Origin: CAWKPF01 sp963851415
Lineage (GTDB): Bacteria > Acidobacteriota > Thermoanaerobaculia > Multivoradales > Multivoraceae
Assembly: GCA_963851415.1 (NCBI GenBank)
Contig: CAWKPF010000002.1
Span: 4,030,001-4,094,000, forward strand
DNA length: 64,000 nucleotides
Reading direction: 5' to 3'
Shown one piece after another: positions 17,371-26,494 of this stretch; positions within the stretch are counted from its first letter, which is position 1, and each line of letters begins with the position of its first letter. The notes beneath the pieces are model-generated. The model saw nothing but the letters and a program-made list of their open reading frames with translations. It had not been told where the DNA came from and did not search any database. A program made the position numbers and the translations under genes.

Positions 17371-20214
17371 ATGCAGTTCGTCTATGCCACGTTGCGTCGC
17401 CTCGGGGTCGATGTTCGCCCTGCCGAAGCCGGGCTGACCCTCTGTCTGTTCTTCTACTGCTTTCTGGTCGGTACCTTCCAGTTTGCGGGGAAGGCGGTGC
17501 GCCAGTCGACCTTCATCGATTCGCTCGGCGCCCAGATGCTGCCCCTGGTGTACTTCCTGGTGGCGGTATTCGCCTACCCGATCCTGCGCTTCTACACCGG
17601 CGCGACCAGGCGTTTTCCCTGGCATCGGGTGGTGGCGGGTACGGTGCTCCTGCTCGCCGCCAGCCTGGTGCTCTTCTGGGCTTTGTTCGAGCGACCGGAC
17701 CCCTGGATCCGCTTCGTCTTCTACATCTGGATCTCGATCGCGACCGTGATGGCGATGAGTCAGTTCTGGATGTTCGCCAATCGTCTCTACGATCCTCGAC
17801 AGGCACGCCGGTTGTTCGGACTGATCAGTGCGGGAGGGCTGCTGGGCGGCACTCTCGGTGGGCAGATCGTGCGAGTGGTAGCGCAATGGGGCGAGACCCG
17901 TGACGCCCTGCTGGCCGGTGCGGCGACTCTGGTGCTGATCGCTCCGCTGGTGCGGTTCACCGAAGGTCTGCGCAAGGAAGACGATTTCGACCCGAGCCAC
18001 AGCCGCTCGATCCCTCTGATCACGGAAGATGACAAGCGCTCCGTGTTCGAGGTGATGAAGGAGTCTCGACTGCTGCAGCTGATCTCTGCCGTGATGTTGC
18101 TCGGCATCATTGCGGGCCAGGTGATCGACCTTCAGTTCAACTGGATCGTCGAACAGAGCACCGCCGATCTGCAGGAGCGGACGGTGTTCTTTGGCTGGCT
18201 CTACAGCATCATGGGGCTTTCGGGTTTCCTGTTCCAGCTGGTCGTGACCAGCCGGATCCATCGCGCCCTCGGTGTGGGCTTCGCGATGAAGGTGCTGCCG
18301 ACTGCGGCCTTCCTCGGGACGATGTTCCTGATGGGGAGCTGGTTCGTGTCGCTCTCCGTCGTCTTCTGGATCCTCGCTGTGCTGAAGGTCGGGGAGAACG
18401 GTTTGCGATACTCGCTCGACCAGTCCACCCGCGAGCTGCTCTTCGTGGCGGTCCCGGAGAAGGACCGCAAGAAGGTCAAGGCGTGGGTCGACGTGTTGGT
18501 CCAGCGACTCGGAAAGACCCTGGCCGCACTGTTGCTGCTGCCCGTCACCTTCGAGTGGCTGACTCCGATTCAGGCAGGAGGCATCACGCTGGTGGTGTGT
18601 GGCTTCTGGTTGATGTGCAGTGTGCTGGCGCGTCGGGACTACGTCGTGGCGTTGCGCAACAGTCTGACCAATCTCGAAGTCGAGGAGACGCGCTCTCGGG
18701 ATTCGGTACCCCGGATCGACGACATCACCGCTCTCGAAGTGCTGGTCGAGTGTCTCGGAAGTGCGGATCCGGCGGAGGTGCTGCGCAGCGTCGATCTGCT
18801 ATCGGCCTATGGGCGGTCACGACTGGTACCCCCCTTGCTGCTCTACCACGATGACCCCACTGTGCGCCGGCGGGTGCTCGGCGTGCTGGCCGACGAGGGG
18901 CGCCGCGACGCCCTTCCCCTGGTGGAGAAGCTGATCGCCGACGAAGATCCGGATGTCCGGTCCGAAGCGATTCGCTCCCTTGCACGTCTTTCCGGACGAA
19001 CGGGTCCGCTACTGATGCGCCCGCGGCTTCGCGACGCCGACCTTCGAGTTCGCTCGGCGGCCATCGCGTGCCTCGCGAATCAGGGCACCGAAGAGATGCT
19101 GGCCGAGGCCGAGGGGGCGCTCGTCGAGTTGATCACCGATGCGGATCCGGAAGTGCGACGAGAAGCCGCCTGTGCCCTGGAAGAGGTGCGAGAACCGATC
19201 TTCCAGCAGTATCTGGTGGGCATCCTCTATGACCAGGAGCCGAAGGTGGCGGCTCAGGCGATCCGGGCGGTCGCCCAGCGGGCGAAGGACGCCGCCTGCT
19301 CGCCGATGTACATCCCGATCCTGATCGCGCTCCTGCACAATCGGCGAGTCAAGCATGCCGCGCGTGAGGCGCTGGTGGCGTACGGTGAGCGCGTCATTCC
19401 CGCGCTCGAGCACTTCATGAACGATCCGCTCGAGCAGATCTGGGTGCGCAGAGGGCTGCCCAAGACCCTGGCCCGGCTCGGAACGCCGTCGGCCCAGCGG
19501 GCGCTGATCGCTACGTTGGGTGCTGCGGACCTCTTGTTGCGGCGCAAGGCGGTCGAGGCTCTCCTGGCCATGGACCGCCGGCTGCCGGACGAGCTGAGGC
19601 CGGCCATCGAGCGTAGCGTGGCCGACGAGTGCACTGCCTATGTGCGCAGCCTGACTCGTCTGCTCGGAGTCAGCTCGCAGGACAGCTTCGAGTTGGCGAT
19701 CGGGCGAGTTCGATGGAGAAGTGGTGTCGAGCCGAATCTCCTGCAACAGCTGCTGGCCGAACGGATCGAGGGGCATCTCATCAACCTGCTCGATCTGCTG
19801 ACCCTGCTCTCCGATGACGACGAGGTGGTCGCGGTGTGGCGGGGTCTGCTGGCGCGCAATGACCGCTATCGCGGACACGCCCTGGAGTATCTCGACACCG
19901 TGCTGCCTCCGACGCTTCGACGCGCAGTGCTGGCGGTCATCGACGACCTTCCTATCGACGAGCGGTTGCGGCTGGCGCGAAGAAACCTCGGCATCGAGGT
20001 ACGAAGTCGCACGGAGACCCTCAGAGAGTTGGTCACCGAGCCCGAGCCCGGCGACGAGACCTCTCCCTGGATCAGTGCAGCAGCGATGCAACTGGTGGCG
20101 AGCGGAAGGGAGTCTTCGCTCTATCAGGAGCTGGCACAGCTGTCCAAAGAGGACGGTGAGGGACACCCGTTGCTGCGTGAGACGGCGCAGTGGGCGCTGC
20201 GCAGCCTGCGGTGA
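17371..20214 (+). CDS. MFS/NTP-exchanger-like membrane protein fused to HEAT repeats
   Basis: 947-residue fusion. Residues 1-430 form about 12 membrane helices resembling the ATP/ADP-translocase-like MFS branch (for example GAQMLPLVYFLVAVFAYPIL, ANRLYDPRQARRLFGLISAG, LRYSLDQSTRELLFVAVPEK). From about residue 455 to the end is a soluble solenoid of HEAT-type repeats (DDPTVRRRVLGVLADEGRRD, DPDVRSEAIRSLARLSG, DPEVRREAACALEEVREP). The substrate is not evident; true nucleotide exchange is known mainly in intracellular bacteria and should not be assumed. The cNMP-binding protein follows 84 bases downstream. In some related proteins a cNMP domain is fused to such a transporter (recalled, not checked), which supports a functional link here. 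Confidence 0.75.
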   Translation: MQFVYATLRRLGVDVRPAEAGLTLCLFFYCFLVGTFQFAGKAVRQSTFIDSLGAQMLPLVYFLVAVFAYPILRFYTGATRRFPWHRVVAGTVLLLAASLVLFWALFERPDPWIRFVFYIWISIATVMAMSQFWMFANRLYDPRQARRLFGLISAGGLLGGTLGGQIVRVVAQWGETRDALLAGAATLVLIAPLVRFTEGLRKEDDFDPSHSRSIPLITEDDKRSVFEVMKESRLLQLISAVMLLGIIAGQVIDLQFNWIVEQSTADLQERTVFFGWLYSIMGLSGFLFQLVVTSRIHRALGVGFAMKVLPTAAFLGTMFLMGSWFVSLSVVFWILAVLKVGENGLRYSLDQSTRELLFVAVPEKDRKKVKAWVDVLVQRLGKTLAALLLLPVTFEWLTPIQAGGITLVVCGFWLMCSVLARRDYVVALRNSLTNLEVEETRSRDSVPRIDDITALEVLVECLGSADPAEVLRSVDLLSAYGRSRLVPPLLLYHDDPTVRRRVLGVLADEGRRDALPLVEKLIADEDPDVRSEAIRSLARLSGRTGPLLMRPRLRDADLRVRSAAIACLANQGTEEMLAEAEGALVELITDADPEVRREAACALEEVREPIFQQYLVGILYDQEPKVAAQAIRAVAQRAKDAACSPMYIPILIALLHNRRVKHAAREALVAYGERVIPALEHFMNDPLEQIWVRRGLPKTLARLGTPSAQRALIATLGAADLLLRRKAVEALLAMDRRLPDELRPAIERSVADECTAYVRSLTRLLGVSSQDSFELAIGRVRWRSGVEPNLLQQLLAERIEGHLINLLDLLTLLSDDDEVVAVWRGLLARNDRYRGHALEYLDTVLPPTLRRAVLAVIDDLPIDERLRLARRNLGIEVRSRTETLRELVTEPEPGDETSPWISAAAMQLVASGRESSLYQELAQLSKEDGEGHPLLRETAQWALRSLR

Positions 20215-20298
20215 TTCCGTCGCCCCTCGGGAAGGCGGGGACGAAGCGTCGGTCTGGAGGGCTGGATGCCGGTCCCCCGTGATAGTTTTACCTAGCCC

Positions 20299-20751
20299 AT
20301 GAAAGCCTCGATCGATCGCGGTTCCGCGAGCTTGACCAGCATCGAGAAGGTGATGCTGCTCCAGAGCGTGGAGCTGTTTCGGTTCTGCAGCGCGGAGGAG
20401 ATTCTCCGCATCGCAGCGATTGCACAGCTCCGCTCGTTCGCGGAGAACGAGGAGATCTTCCAGACCAACGACCCGGCAGAATTCCTCTACTGCGTGGTCG
20501 AAGGCAGGGTGGGGCTCGACGGACACAACGGCTCGTTGACCGAAGTGGGCGCGGGTGGTGCCTTCGGCGTCATGGAGATTCTGAGTGGCCGACTTCGGCA
20601 GCGTAAAGCCAGGGCTCTCGAGCCAACCACCACTCTCGCCATGGAGGGCGAGGACTTCTACGATCTTCTCTCCAACAACATCGAAATCGTGAGGGCTCTT
20701 TTCCGAATGGTGCTGAACGAGCGTTCGGGTGACCTCCACGATCTGAGGTGA
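20299..20751 (+). CDS. Cyclic-nucleotide-binding-domain protein
   Basis: 150-residue protein made almost entirely of one cNMP-binding (CRP/PKA-R-like) beta-roll. SIEKVMLLQSVELFRFCSAE leads into EEIFQTNDPAEFLYCVVEGR and a phosphate-cassette-like segment, GGAFGVMEILSGRLRQRKAR. The canonical R-x-A at the end of the cassette is not clearly conserved, so nucleotide binding is uncertain. There is no DNA-binding domain, so it is not a CRP-type regulator. It sits between the HEAT transporter and the phosphatase-kinase gene, only 4 bases before the latter, and may be a regulatory subunit of the transporter. Confidence 0.8.
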   Translation: MKASIDRGSASLTSIEKVMLLQSVELFRFCSAEEILRIAAIAQLRSFAENEEIFQTNDPAEFLYCVVEGRVGLDGHNGSLTEVGAGGAFGVMEILSGRLRQRKARALEPTTTLAMEGEDFYDLLSNNIEIVRALFRMVLNERSGDLHDLR

Positions 20752-20755
20752 CTCC

Positions 20756-22789
20756 ATGAAACGCGGCTTCGCGCTGTATCTACTGATATCGATTCTCACA
20801 GCAGCGCTGCCGGTCTCGGCGGTGGAGCGGACCGTCGCGATCGGCGACGTTCACGGTGCCTACGACGAGTTCGTCGAGATCCTCACCGCTGCCGGCCTGA
20901 TCGACGAGCACCTGGACTGGGTCGGGGGACAGACGGTCCTGGTGCAAACCGGTGACCTTCTCGACCGCGGCACCGGATTGAAGGAGGTCGTCGGACTGCT
21001 CCAGAAACTACAGGTGCAGGCCGAAGCTCGAGGCGGGCGCGTGATTCCCCTGTTGGGGAACCACGAGGCGATGAATCTTCTCCGGATTACTCGCGATGTC
21101 TCACCGGATGCCTATGCGGAGTTCGCAGATTCGCGTTCCGAGGAACGGCGGCGGGAGGCGTGGAAGGATTTCTCGCGTTGGAAGCGGCAGCGAGCGAAGC
21201 GACTCAAGGAACCTCGGCCGACCCTGGGCGCTGCGGAGGAACAGGCTTGGATGGATGCTCATCCCCCGGGCTATCTCGAGTACCTCGACGCTATGGGGCC
21301 CAGGGGCGAGATCGGCAGGTGGCTGCGAACACTGCGCGGCACGGTCAAGGTCGGAGACGGAGTGTTCCTGCATGGTGGCATCACACCCGCCATGACGACG
21401 ATGACCGAGAGCCAGGTCAACCAGCGTCTGTGGGACGAGGTGTCTCATTTCGATGGCTGCCGGGAAGAGCTCATCAGGGACGGAGTGATTCACGAGACCT
21501 CGACGACCCTCGAGATGGCCGACCAGGGGATGAAGGAGGTCCAGGCGCTCGTCGAGCGTCTCAACCAGCGTCTGCCCGAACCGCTGGCCGAGCAGCTGCG
21601 CGAGAGTGTTCGGGTGCTCGAGGAGTGTGTCGATTATCAGGATTGGTACCTGGTGTCACCCGACGGCCCCCTCTGGTACCGAGAGTTCGCCAAGTGGACT
21701 CCGGAGGAGGGAACTCCGCTGCTCGATCGCATGCTCGAGTCGCGAGGGGCGCGCTTCTTTGCGGTGGGTCACACCGTGCAGAAGCCGCCGCGGATCGAAC
21801 CGCGTTTCGACTCCCGGGTCTTCCTGATCGACACCGGCATGCTCACCAGCGTCTACAACGGACGCGCCTCGGCGCTCGAGATCGAGGGTGGAGAGTTCAC
21901 CGCGATCTACGTCGACGGCCGTCAGCCACTGCCAGCCCCTCCAGGAATCGAAGCGCTGCCGGCGGACTCGAAGGAGAAGCCGACCAGGAGGTATCTCGGT
22001 CCCGGCGGGGAGACGCTTCCCTTCCTGAGTGACGACGAGGTGCTGGGGTTTCTTCAGACCGCTGAGATCGTAGGGCAGGAGGGCATTCCGACAGGGATTA
22101 CGAAACCCCTCAAGTTCGAGCTCGACAAGGATCGACTGAAGGCCTACGCGGTGTTTCGTCATCTCGAACGAGAGAAGGATGTGCATCGCACCGAAAGCGG
22201 GCGCATCGTACAGCGTTTTCGCGACAGCTTCCGCTACGAGGTGGCCGCCTACCGACTCAGTCGGCTCCTCGGTATCGATCAGGTTCCGCCAGCGGTGTTG
22301 CGCAGGTACCAGGGGGAACCGGGCTCGCTGCAGCTGTGGGTCGAGAACGCGATGACCGAAGAAATGCGTCGCGAGGCTGATCTCCAGCCCCCCGAGCCGG
22401 TCTATTGGTCGCGTCAGATCGTGCTGATGCGCTTCTTCGATGCCCTGATCCAGAATCTCGATCGCAATCAGGGAAACGTCCTGGTCGACAAAGACACATA
22501 TCAGATCTGGTTGATCGACCATTCGCGCTCCTTTCCCATGGTGGAGGAAATCCCCGATCTCGAGAGGGTGGTCAAGCTCGATCGTGAGGTCTGGCAGCGC
22601 TTCCGCTCTCTCACCGAGGACGAGATTCGCGCGGCGCTGGGTGACTCGCTGACCGATCACGAGTTGAGCTTCCTGATGAGGCGTTGGCGCACGATCCGCG
22701 ATCACGTCGAGGGCCTGATCGCGGAGCAGGGCGAGGAGATCGTCTTGTTCGACCTCGGGGAGTACGGTTACCCCGGAGAGGCTCGGTGA
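20756..22789 (+). CDS. Exported PPP-type phosphatase fused to a kinase-like (PI3K/HipA-fold) domain
   Basis: 677 residues. A signal peptide (MKRGFALYLLISILTAALPV) is followed by a complete metallophosphoesterase core of the PPP kind: GDVHG (30-34), GDLLDRG (66-72), GNHE (101-104), HGG (206-208) and GHTVQ (338-342), all metal or phosphate ligands. After a linker (about 390-440) a second domain runs to the end. Its features are ITKPLKFEL (448-456), RYEVAAYRLSRLLGIDQVPP (493-512), the catalytic-loop-like NLDRNQGN (567-574) and LIDHSRSF (586-593). D-x-x-x-x-N followed by a short IDH segment is the layout of PI3/4-kinase and HipA-like kinase folds. The second domain is inferred from pattern only. 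The gene overlaps the next by GTGA. Confidence 0.72.
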   Translation: MKRGFALYLLISILTAALPVSAVERTVAIGDVHGAYDEFVEILTAAGLIDEHLDWVGGQTVLVQTGDLLDRGTGLKEVVGLLQKLQVQAEARGGRVIPLLGNHEAMNLLRITRDVSPDAYAEFADSRSEERRREAWKDFSRWKRQRAKRLKEPRPTLGAAEEQAWMDAHPPGYLEYLDAMGPRGEIGRWLRTLRGTVKVGDGVFLHGGITPAMTTMTESQVNQRLWDEVSHFDGCREELIRDGVIHETSTTLEMADQGMKEVQALVERLNQRLPEPLAEQLRESVRVLEECVDYQDWYLVSPDGPLWYREFAKWTPEEGTPLLDRMLESRGARFFAVGHTVQKPPRIEPRFDSRVFLIDTGMLTSVYNGRASALEIEGGEFTAIYVDGRQPLPAPPGIEALPADSKEKPTRRYLGPGGETLPFLSDDEVLGFLQTAEIVGQEGIPTGITKPLKFELDKDRLKAYAVFRHLEREKDVHRTESGRIVQRFRDSFRYEVAAYRLSRLLGIDQVPPAVLRRYQGEPGSLQLWVENAMTEEMRREADLQPPEPVYWSRQIVLMRFFDALIQNLDRNQGNVLVDKDTYQIWLIDHSRSFPMVEEIPDLERVVKLDREVWQRFRSLTEDEIRAALGDSLTDHELSFLMRRWRTIRDHVEGLIAEQGEEIVLFDLGEYGYPGEAR

Positions 22790-25266
22790 CCGATTTCGAG
22801 AAGCTCGGGGCGTTCTACCTGGGCCGAGTGTGGAACGCCGAGCGCAGGCAGGTCACCGACGAGGCGCTGCTCTACGACGCCAAGGATCTGACCACGCACG
22901 GCGTGGTGGTCGGGATGACCGGGAGCGGCAAGACGGGGCTCGCTGTGGGGATGTTGGAGGAGGCGGCGATCGACGGGGTCCCCGCTCTGGTGATCGATCC
23001 CAAGGGCGACATGGGCAATCTCATGCTCTCGTTTCCGGAGCTGAGAGCTGCGGACTTCGAGCCATGGATCGATCCGTCGGAGGCGGGGCGCAGCGGGCAA
23101 ACGGTGTCTCAATACTCCGAGACGGTGGCGGAGCGCTGGCGTCAAGGCCTTGCCGACTGGGGTCAGGATGCAGAGCGGATTCGGCGCTACCGAGAGTCCG
23201 TCGAGGTCTCGATCTACACGCCGGGAAGCACCGCGGGCCTGCCCCTGACGGTTCTCAAGTCGTTCGCTGCGCCTACCGAGCCGGTTCGTTCGGACCCTGA
23301 CCTCATGCGGGAGCGGGTCGATGCCGCGGTATCCGGACTGCTTGCGCTACTCGGGATCTCGGCCGATCCGATTCGAAGTCGGGAGCACATCCTCCTGGCA
23401 AATCTGTTCGATGGAGCTTGGCGGGCGGGAGAAGACCTCGATATCGAGCGGTTGATCGGGCAGATCCAGTCGCCCCCTTTCGAGAAGCTCGGCGTGCTCG
23501 ACATCGAGAGCTTCTTTCCAGCGAGTCAGCGAACCAAACTGGCGATGCAACTGAACAGTTTGCTCGCGTCCCCCTCTTTCGGTGCCTGGCTCGAAGGAGA
23601 GCCGCTCGAGATCGAACGGCTCCTCTACACGCCGGAGGGGCGGCCTCGGATCGCCATCTTGTCGCTTTCTCACCTCAGTGAGACCGAGCGCATGTTCATC
23701 GTCACCCTGGTGCTCAACGAGGTGGTGGCTTGGATGCGGACGCAGTCGGGCACCAGTAGCCTGCGCGCTCTGGTCTATATGGACGAGATCTTCGGGTACT
23801 TTCCGCCCTCCGCCAATCCTCCCTCGAAGCAGCCCATGCTCACGTTGCTGAAGCAGGCCCGTGCGTTCGGAGTCGGCATCCTGCTGGCTACCCAGAACCC
23901 GGTGGATCTCGACTACAAGGGGTTGTCCAACTGCGGGACCTGGTTCATCGGGCGACTGCAGACCGAGCGCGACAAAGACCGGCTGCTCGAGGGTCTGATC
24001 AGTGCCTCGACGTTGTCGGAGGCGACCCTCGATCGCCGTCAGCTCTCGGAAACGATCGGCTCGCTCGACAAGCGAGTGTTCTTGATGAACAACGTGCACG
24101 AAGACGGTCCCGAGCTCTTCCAAACGCGCTGGGTGCTGTGCTACCTGCGCGGCCCTCTGGTGCGCGATCAGATCGCTGTCCTGATGGAGGATCAGAAGGC
24201 GGCGTCGCGGGCCAGGCGGGAGGAGCGCATCAACGATGCCCGTGCGCTCCAGGAGAAGACGGCGCCCGCCCAGGCCACGGAGACCGCCTCCCGCCGCCCG
24301 GGGCTGCCTCCGGGAGTCGAGTACTGCTACCTGAGCCCCGAGCGCGAAGTGGGCGAGGGGCAGCGCCTGGTCTACCGCCCGATGTTGGAAGGGCGGGCCG
24401 AGCTCCATTTCAAGCGGGCGAGCGCAAAGGTGGACGAATGGGTCGAGGTGCTGGTGGTCGCTCCGATCGTCGAGGGATCGCGCAGTCTCGGCTGGGACGA
24501 CGCGCGGGAGCTCCCCGCCGACTCCGAGCTCCGCAAGCGGGGGCTCTCGAGCTCCGAGTATTCGTCCTTGCCCACCGTGGCGACTCGGGCGAAGGCTTGG
24601 CAGTCGGTCCCTTCGAAGCTCTCGTCGCAGCTCTATCGGAGCCGGACTCTGAAGTTGTTTCATCACCCCGAGATGAAGCTGTATTCGCGCGTTGGTGAGA
24701 GCGAGAGTGATTTCCGGCGTCGCGTGAAGCAGGAGGCCGATGAGCAACGGGATCGAGACGTCGAGGCGTTGCGGACTCGCTACGCTGCGTCGTTGAAGAC
24801 GCTAGCGGGCAAGATCGAGCGAGCCGAGACCCGGATCGAGCGTGAGAAGTCGCAGTTTCGGGACCGTTCGCTGCAAACCGTCATTTCGCTGGGTACGACG
24901 GTGATGGGCGCCTTGCTCAACCGCAAGGTGGGGACGGGGACCGTGAGTCGGGCGGGGACGGCCGTCAAGGGGCTGAGCCGCGGCGCCAAGGAGAAGGACG
25001 ACGTCGACCGAGCCGAAGAAAGCCTCGAGCGACTGGTCGAGGAGAAAGCCGAGCTGGAGAAGAGATTCGAGGCCGACAAGACCGCGATCCAACAACAGCT
25101 CGATGCGTCTCGGCTCGAGATCGAGACCCTGACACTGCGCCCGACCAAATCGGACACGGTAGTCACCGAGACCCGACTCGTCTGGACTCCCTGGTCGATC
25201 GACGAAGACGAATCGGCCGTGGCGTTGTGGAATCAAGGGGTCCCGCTGAGCGATGCAAGCGACTGA
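22786..25266 (+). CDS. HerA/FtsK-like ATPase with C-terminal coiled coil
   Basis: 826-residue P-loop ATPase of the HerA/VirB4-like group. A short N-terminal beta segment (GAFYLGRVWNAERRQVTDEA) leads to Walker A GMTGSGKT (43-50), VPALVIDPKGDMGNLML, Walker B ALVYMDEIFGYFP (about 330) and the sensor-like ILLATQNPVDLDYKGLSNCG. Beyond about residue 480 comes a unique part, then a long coiled coil (about 650-790) with a small hydrophobic break (VISLGTTVMGALLNRKVG). Related proteins often act as hexameric DNA pumps, but no nuclease partner (NurA) is nearby. The start is GTG at 22786, overlapping the stop of the phosphatase-kinase gene. A longer start upstream would lie inside that gene and adds only low-complexity Arg/Gly residues. 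Confidence 0.78.
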   Translation: MTDFEKLGAFYLGRVWNAERRQVTDEALLYDAKDLTTHGVVVGMTGSGKTGLAVGMLEEAAIDGVPALVIDPKGDMGNLMLSFPELRAADFEPWIDPSEAGRSGQTVSQYSETVAERWRQGLADWGQDAERIRRYRESVEVSIYTPGSTAGLPLTVLKSFAAPTEPVRSDPDLMRERVDAAVSGLLALLGISADPIRSREHILLANLFDGAWRAGEDLDIERLIGQIQSPPFEKLGVLDIESFFPASQRTKLAMQLNSLLASPSFGAWLEGEPLEIERLLYTPEGRPRIAILSLSHLSETERMFIVTLVLNEVVAWMRTQSGTSSLRALVYMDEIFGYFPPSANPPSKQPMLTLLKQARAFGVGILLATQNPVDLDYKGLSNCGTWFIGRLQTERDKDRLLEGLISASTLSEATLDRRQLSETIGSLDKRVFLMNNVHEDGPELFQTRWVLCYLRGPLVRDQIAVLMEDQKAASRARREERINDARALQEKTAPAQATETASRRPGLPPGVEYCYLSPEREVGEGQRLVYRPMLEGRAELHFKRASAKVDEWVEVLVVAPIVEGSRSLGWDDARELPADSELRKRGLSSSEYSSLPTVATRAKAWQSVPSKLSSQLYRSRTLKLFHHPEMKLYSRVGESESDFRRRVKQEADEQRDRDVEALRTRYAASLKTLAGKIERAETRIEREKSQFRDRSLQTVISLGTTVMGALLNRKVGTGTVSRAGTAVKGLSRGAKEKDDVDRAEESLERLVEEKAELEKRFEADKTAIQQQLDASRLEIETLTLRPTKSDTVVTETRLVWTPWSIDEDESAVALWNQGVPLSDASD

Positions 25267-25388
25267 TTTCAAAGGCCTCCGGGGCTGTGGGCGGAGAATG
25301 ATCAGAAGGAACCTGCCGATTTTTTCGAGTTGGCCCCTTGCGCGGGAAAACAGTTTGCGGTTATCCTAGTTTCTGGCGGTATTGGTGT

Positions 25389-26330
25389 ATGCCTATGCGC
25401 ACTTATCTTCGATTTGCACTTGCCCTCTTTGTCTTCGCCCTACCGGGGGTGGCAGGAGCGCAGCTCGACCCCTCGATCGACATCGAGCAGCTCCCCTGCC
25501 TGGAGATCGAGGCGAACCGAGCGGTCCGAGCGACGGTGCGCAACGACGTACCTGGAAGCGAGGTGCGCCTCTACTTCCGTCGGTTGCACGAGCTCGTCGA
25601 GGACTTCTACTGGATCGACATGAATGCCGAGGGCGCCGGGTCATACTGGTCCGTGTTCCCCAAGCCGGCCGACGAAGAGCTCGACGAGAAGAAGCTCGAG
25701 AACGACCGTCGTGAGCTTCTCGCCTACAAGGAGAAGCTCCGCGCCCAGGGCAAGTCGGACGACATCGACCAGTACGAGGAGGCGCTCTGGTGGCGCGTGA
25801 AGGAGCTGTCGAGCGACCGCAACCCGAATGGTGATCTCGATCAGGAAAAGATCGAGATCCGGGCGGCGGAAGGGCGACTCGAGACGCGTCATTGGATGGA
25901 ACAGCTCGACGACGCGGCCTTCAACGAGTGGCTCGCCGAGCTCAAGAACGAGCCTGCCGAGTACTATGCCGCAGTGTTCGATGCCTACGGTCGCCGCGTC
26001 GCGATGACCGACGTCAAGGTCGTGGAAGTGCGCAAGAAGTGTGACACCGAGTTGAACCAGGCGGAGCTCGGTCGAGCCAACAACCTGATCATCGGAGAGA
26101 CCGCGGAATGGCAGATCTCCGAAGACGTGTTCCACTGGCTCTGCGACGGCGTCGTGTCCCGAGTCGATCTCAATGGCATCTGGCGGGCCGACGATCGGTG
26201 CCGCGCCTGTGTGATCGCCTGGTGGAAGAAGAAGAGCTTTCTGGTACCGGCGGCAGGCGGTCTGACCACGACCGGGGTGGTTCTGATCGGTCGCGACGAT
26301 CCGAAGCCCGCCTCGCCCACTCGTCCCTGA
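25389..26330 (+). CDS. Exported protein of unknown function with C-terminal hydrophobic tail
   Basis: Not recognised. 313 residues with a clear signal peptide (MPMRTYLRFALALFVFALPG, cleaved near GAQL). A middle part is rich in Glu, Asp and Trp, including a helical, acidic stretch (about 95-160). Cysteines in CLEIEAN, KKCDTEL, WLCDG and RCRACVIAW could form disulphides. The C-terminus reads WWKKKSFLVPAAGGLTTTG, then VVLIGRDDPKP, that is, a hydrophobic segment followed by a short charged tail. The start is placed at ATG 25389; ATG 25395 is equally possible. It lies 122 bases after the HerA-like gene on the same strand. Confidence 0.7.
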   Translation: MPMRTYLRFALALFVFALPGVAGAQLDPSIDIEQLPCLEIEANRAVRATVRNDVPGSEVRLYFRRLHELVEDFYWIDMNAEGAGSYWSVFPKPADEELDEKKLENDRRELLAYKEKLRAQGKSDDIDQYEEALWWRVKELSSDRNPNGDLDQEKIEIRAAEGRLETRHWMEQLDDAAFNEWLAELKNEPAEYYAAVFDAYGRRVAMTDVKVVEVRKKCDTELNQAELGRANNLIIGETAEWQISEDVFHWLCDGVVSRVDLNGIWRADDRCRACVIAWWKKKSFLVPAAGGLTTTGVVLIGRDDPKPASPTRP

Positions 26331-26333
26331 GTT

Positions 26334-26441
26334 CCGGGGACAGTTTACTTATCTCCCAATCCGGGGACACCTTACCTGGCTCGACTGCTTATGGGGGCGT
26401 CATGATGTCCCCAGAACTCGAGATAAGTAAACTGTCCCCGG
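26334..26441. repeat. Inverted-repeat element (22-base perfect arms)
   Basis: CCGGGGACAGTTTACTTATC (continuing TC; 26334-26355) is exactly complementary to 26420-26441. The 64-base centre holds partial copies (GGGGACACCTTACC and GATGTCCCC). GGGGACAGTTTACTTAT-type sequences are, from memory, found at the ends of IS200/Y1-transposase or REP-like elements in other bacteria. No transposase is present, so this would be a non-autonomous copy. It lies between convergent genes and could also act as a transcription terminator for both. Confidence 0.6.
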
Positions 26442-26466
26442 CGAGCTGGCGAGGAATGCGAATTAA

Positions 26467-26494
26467 TTGACGTATCGAAGTTTTGCTATATACT
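26467..26494 (+). promoter_or_regulatory. Near-consensus promoter with no obvious gene behind it
   Basis: TTGACG (26467-26472) and TATACT (26489-26494) are separated by 16 bases in an AT-rich patch, a strong match to the housekeeping promoter. Downstream (26495-26691) no credible plus-strand gene was found before the oppositely oriented amidase. It may be the promoter of a lost small gene, for example a toxin-antitoxin pair, or may give an antisense RNA over the amidase 3' end. Confidence 0.4.

Noticed and set aside
19009..20799. 596-codon open frame on the minus strand
   Set aside because: Antisense to the HEAT repeats and the cNMP gene, rich in Gln/His/Arg as expected for a mirror frame.
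22684..22785. Longer start for the HerA-like ATPase
   Set aside because: The extra 34 residues are Arg/Gly-rich and lie inside the phosphatase-kinase gene; GTG 22786 gives a normal overlap.
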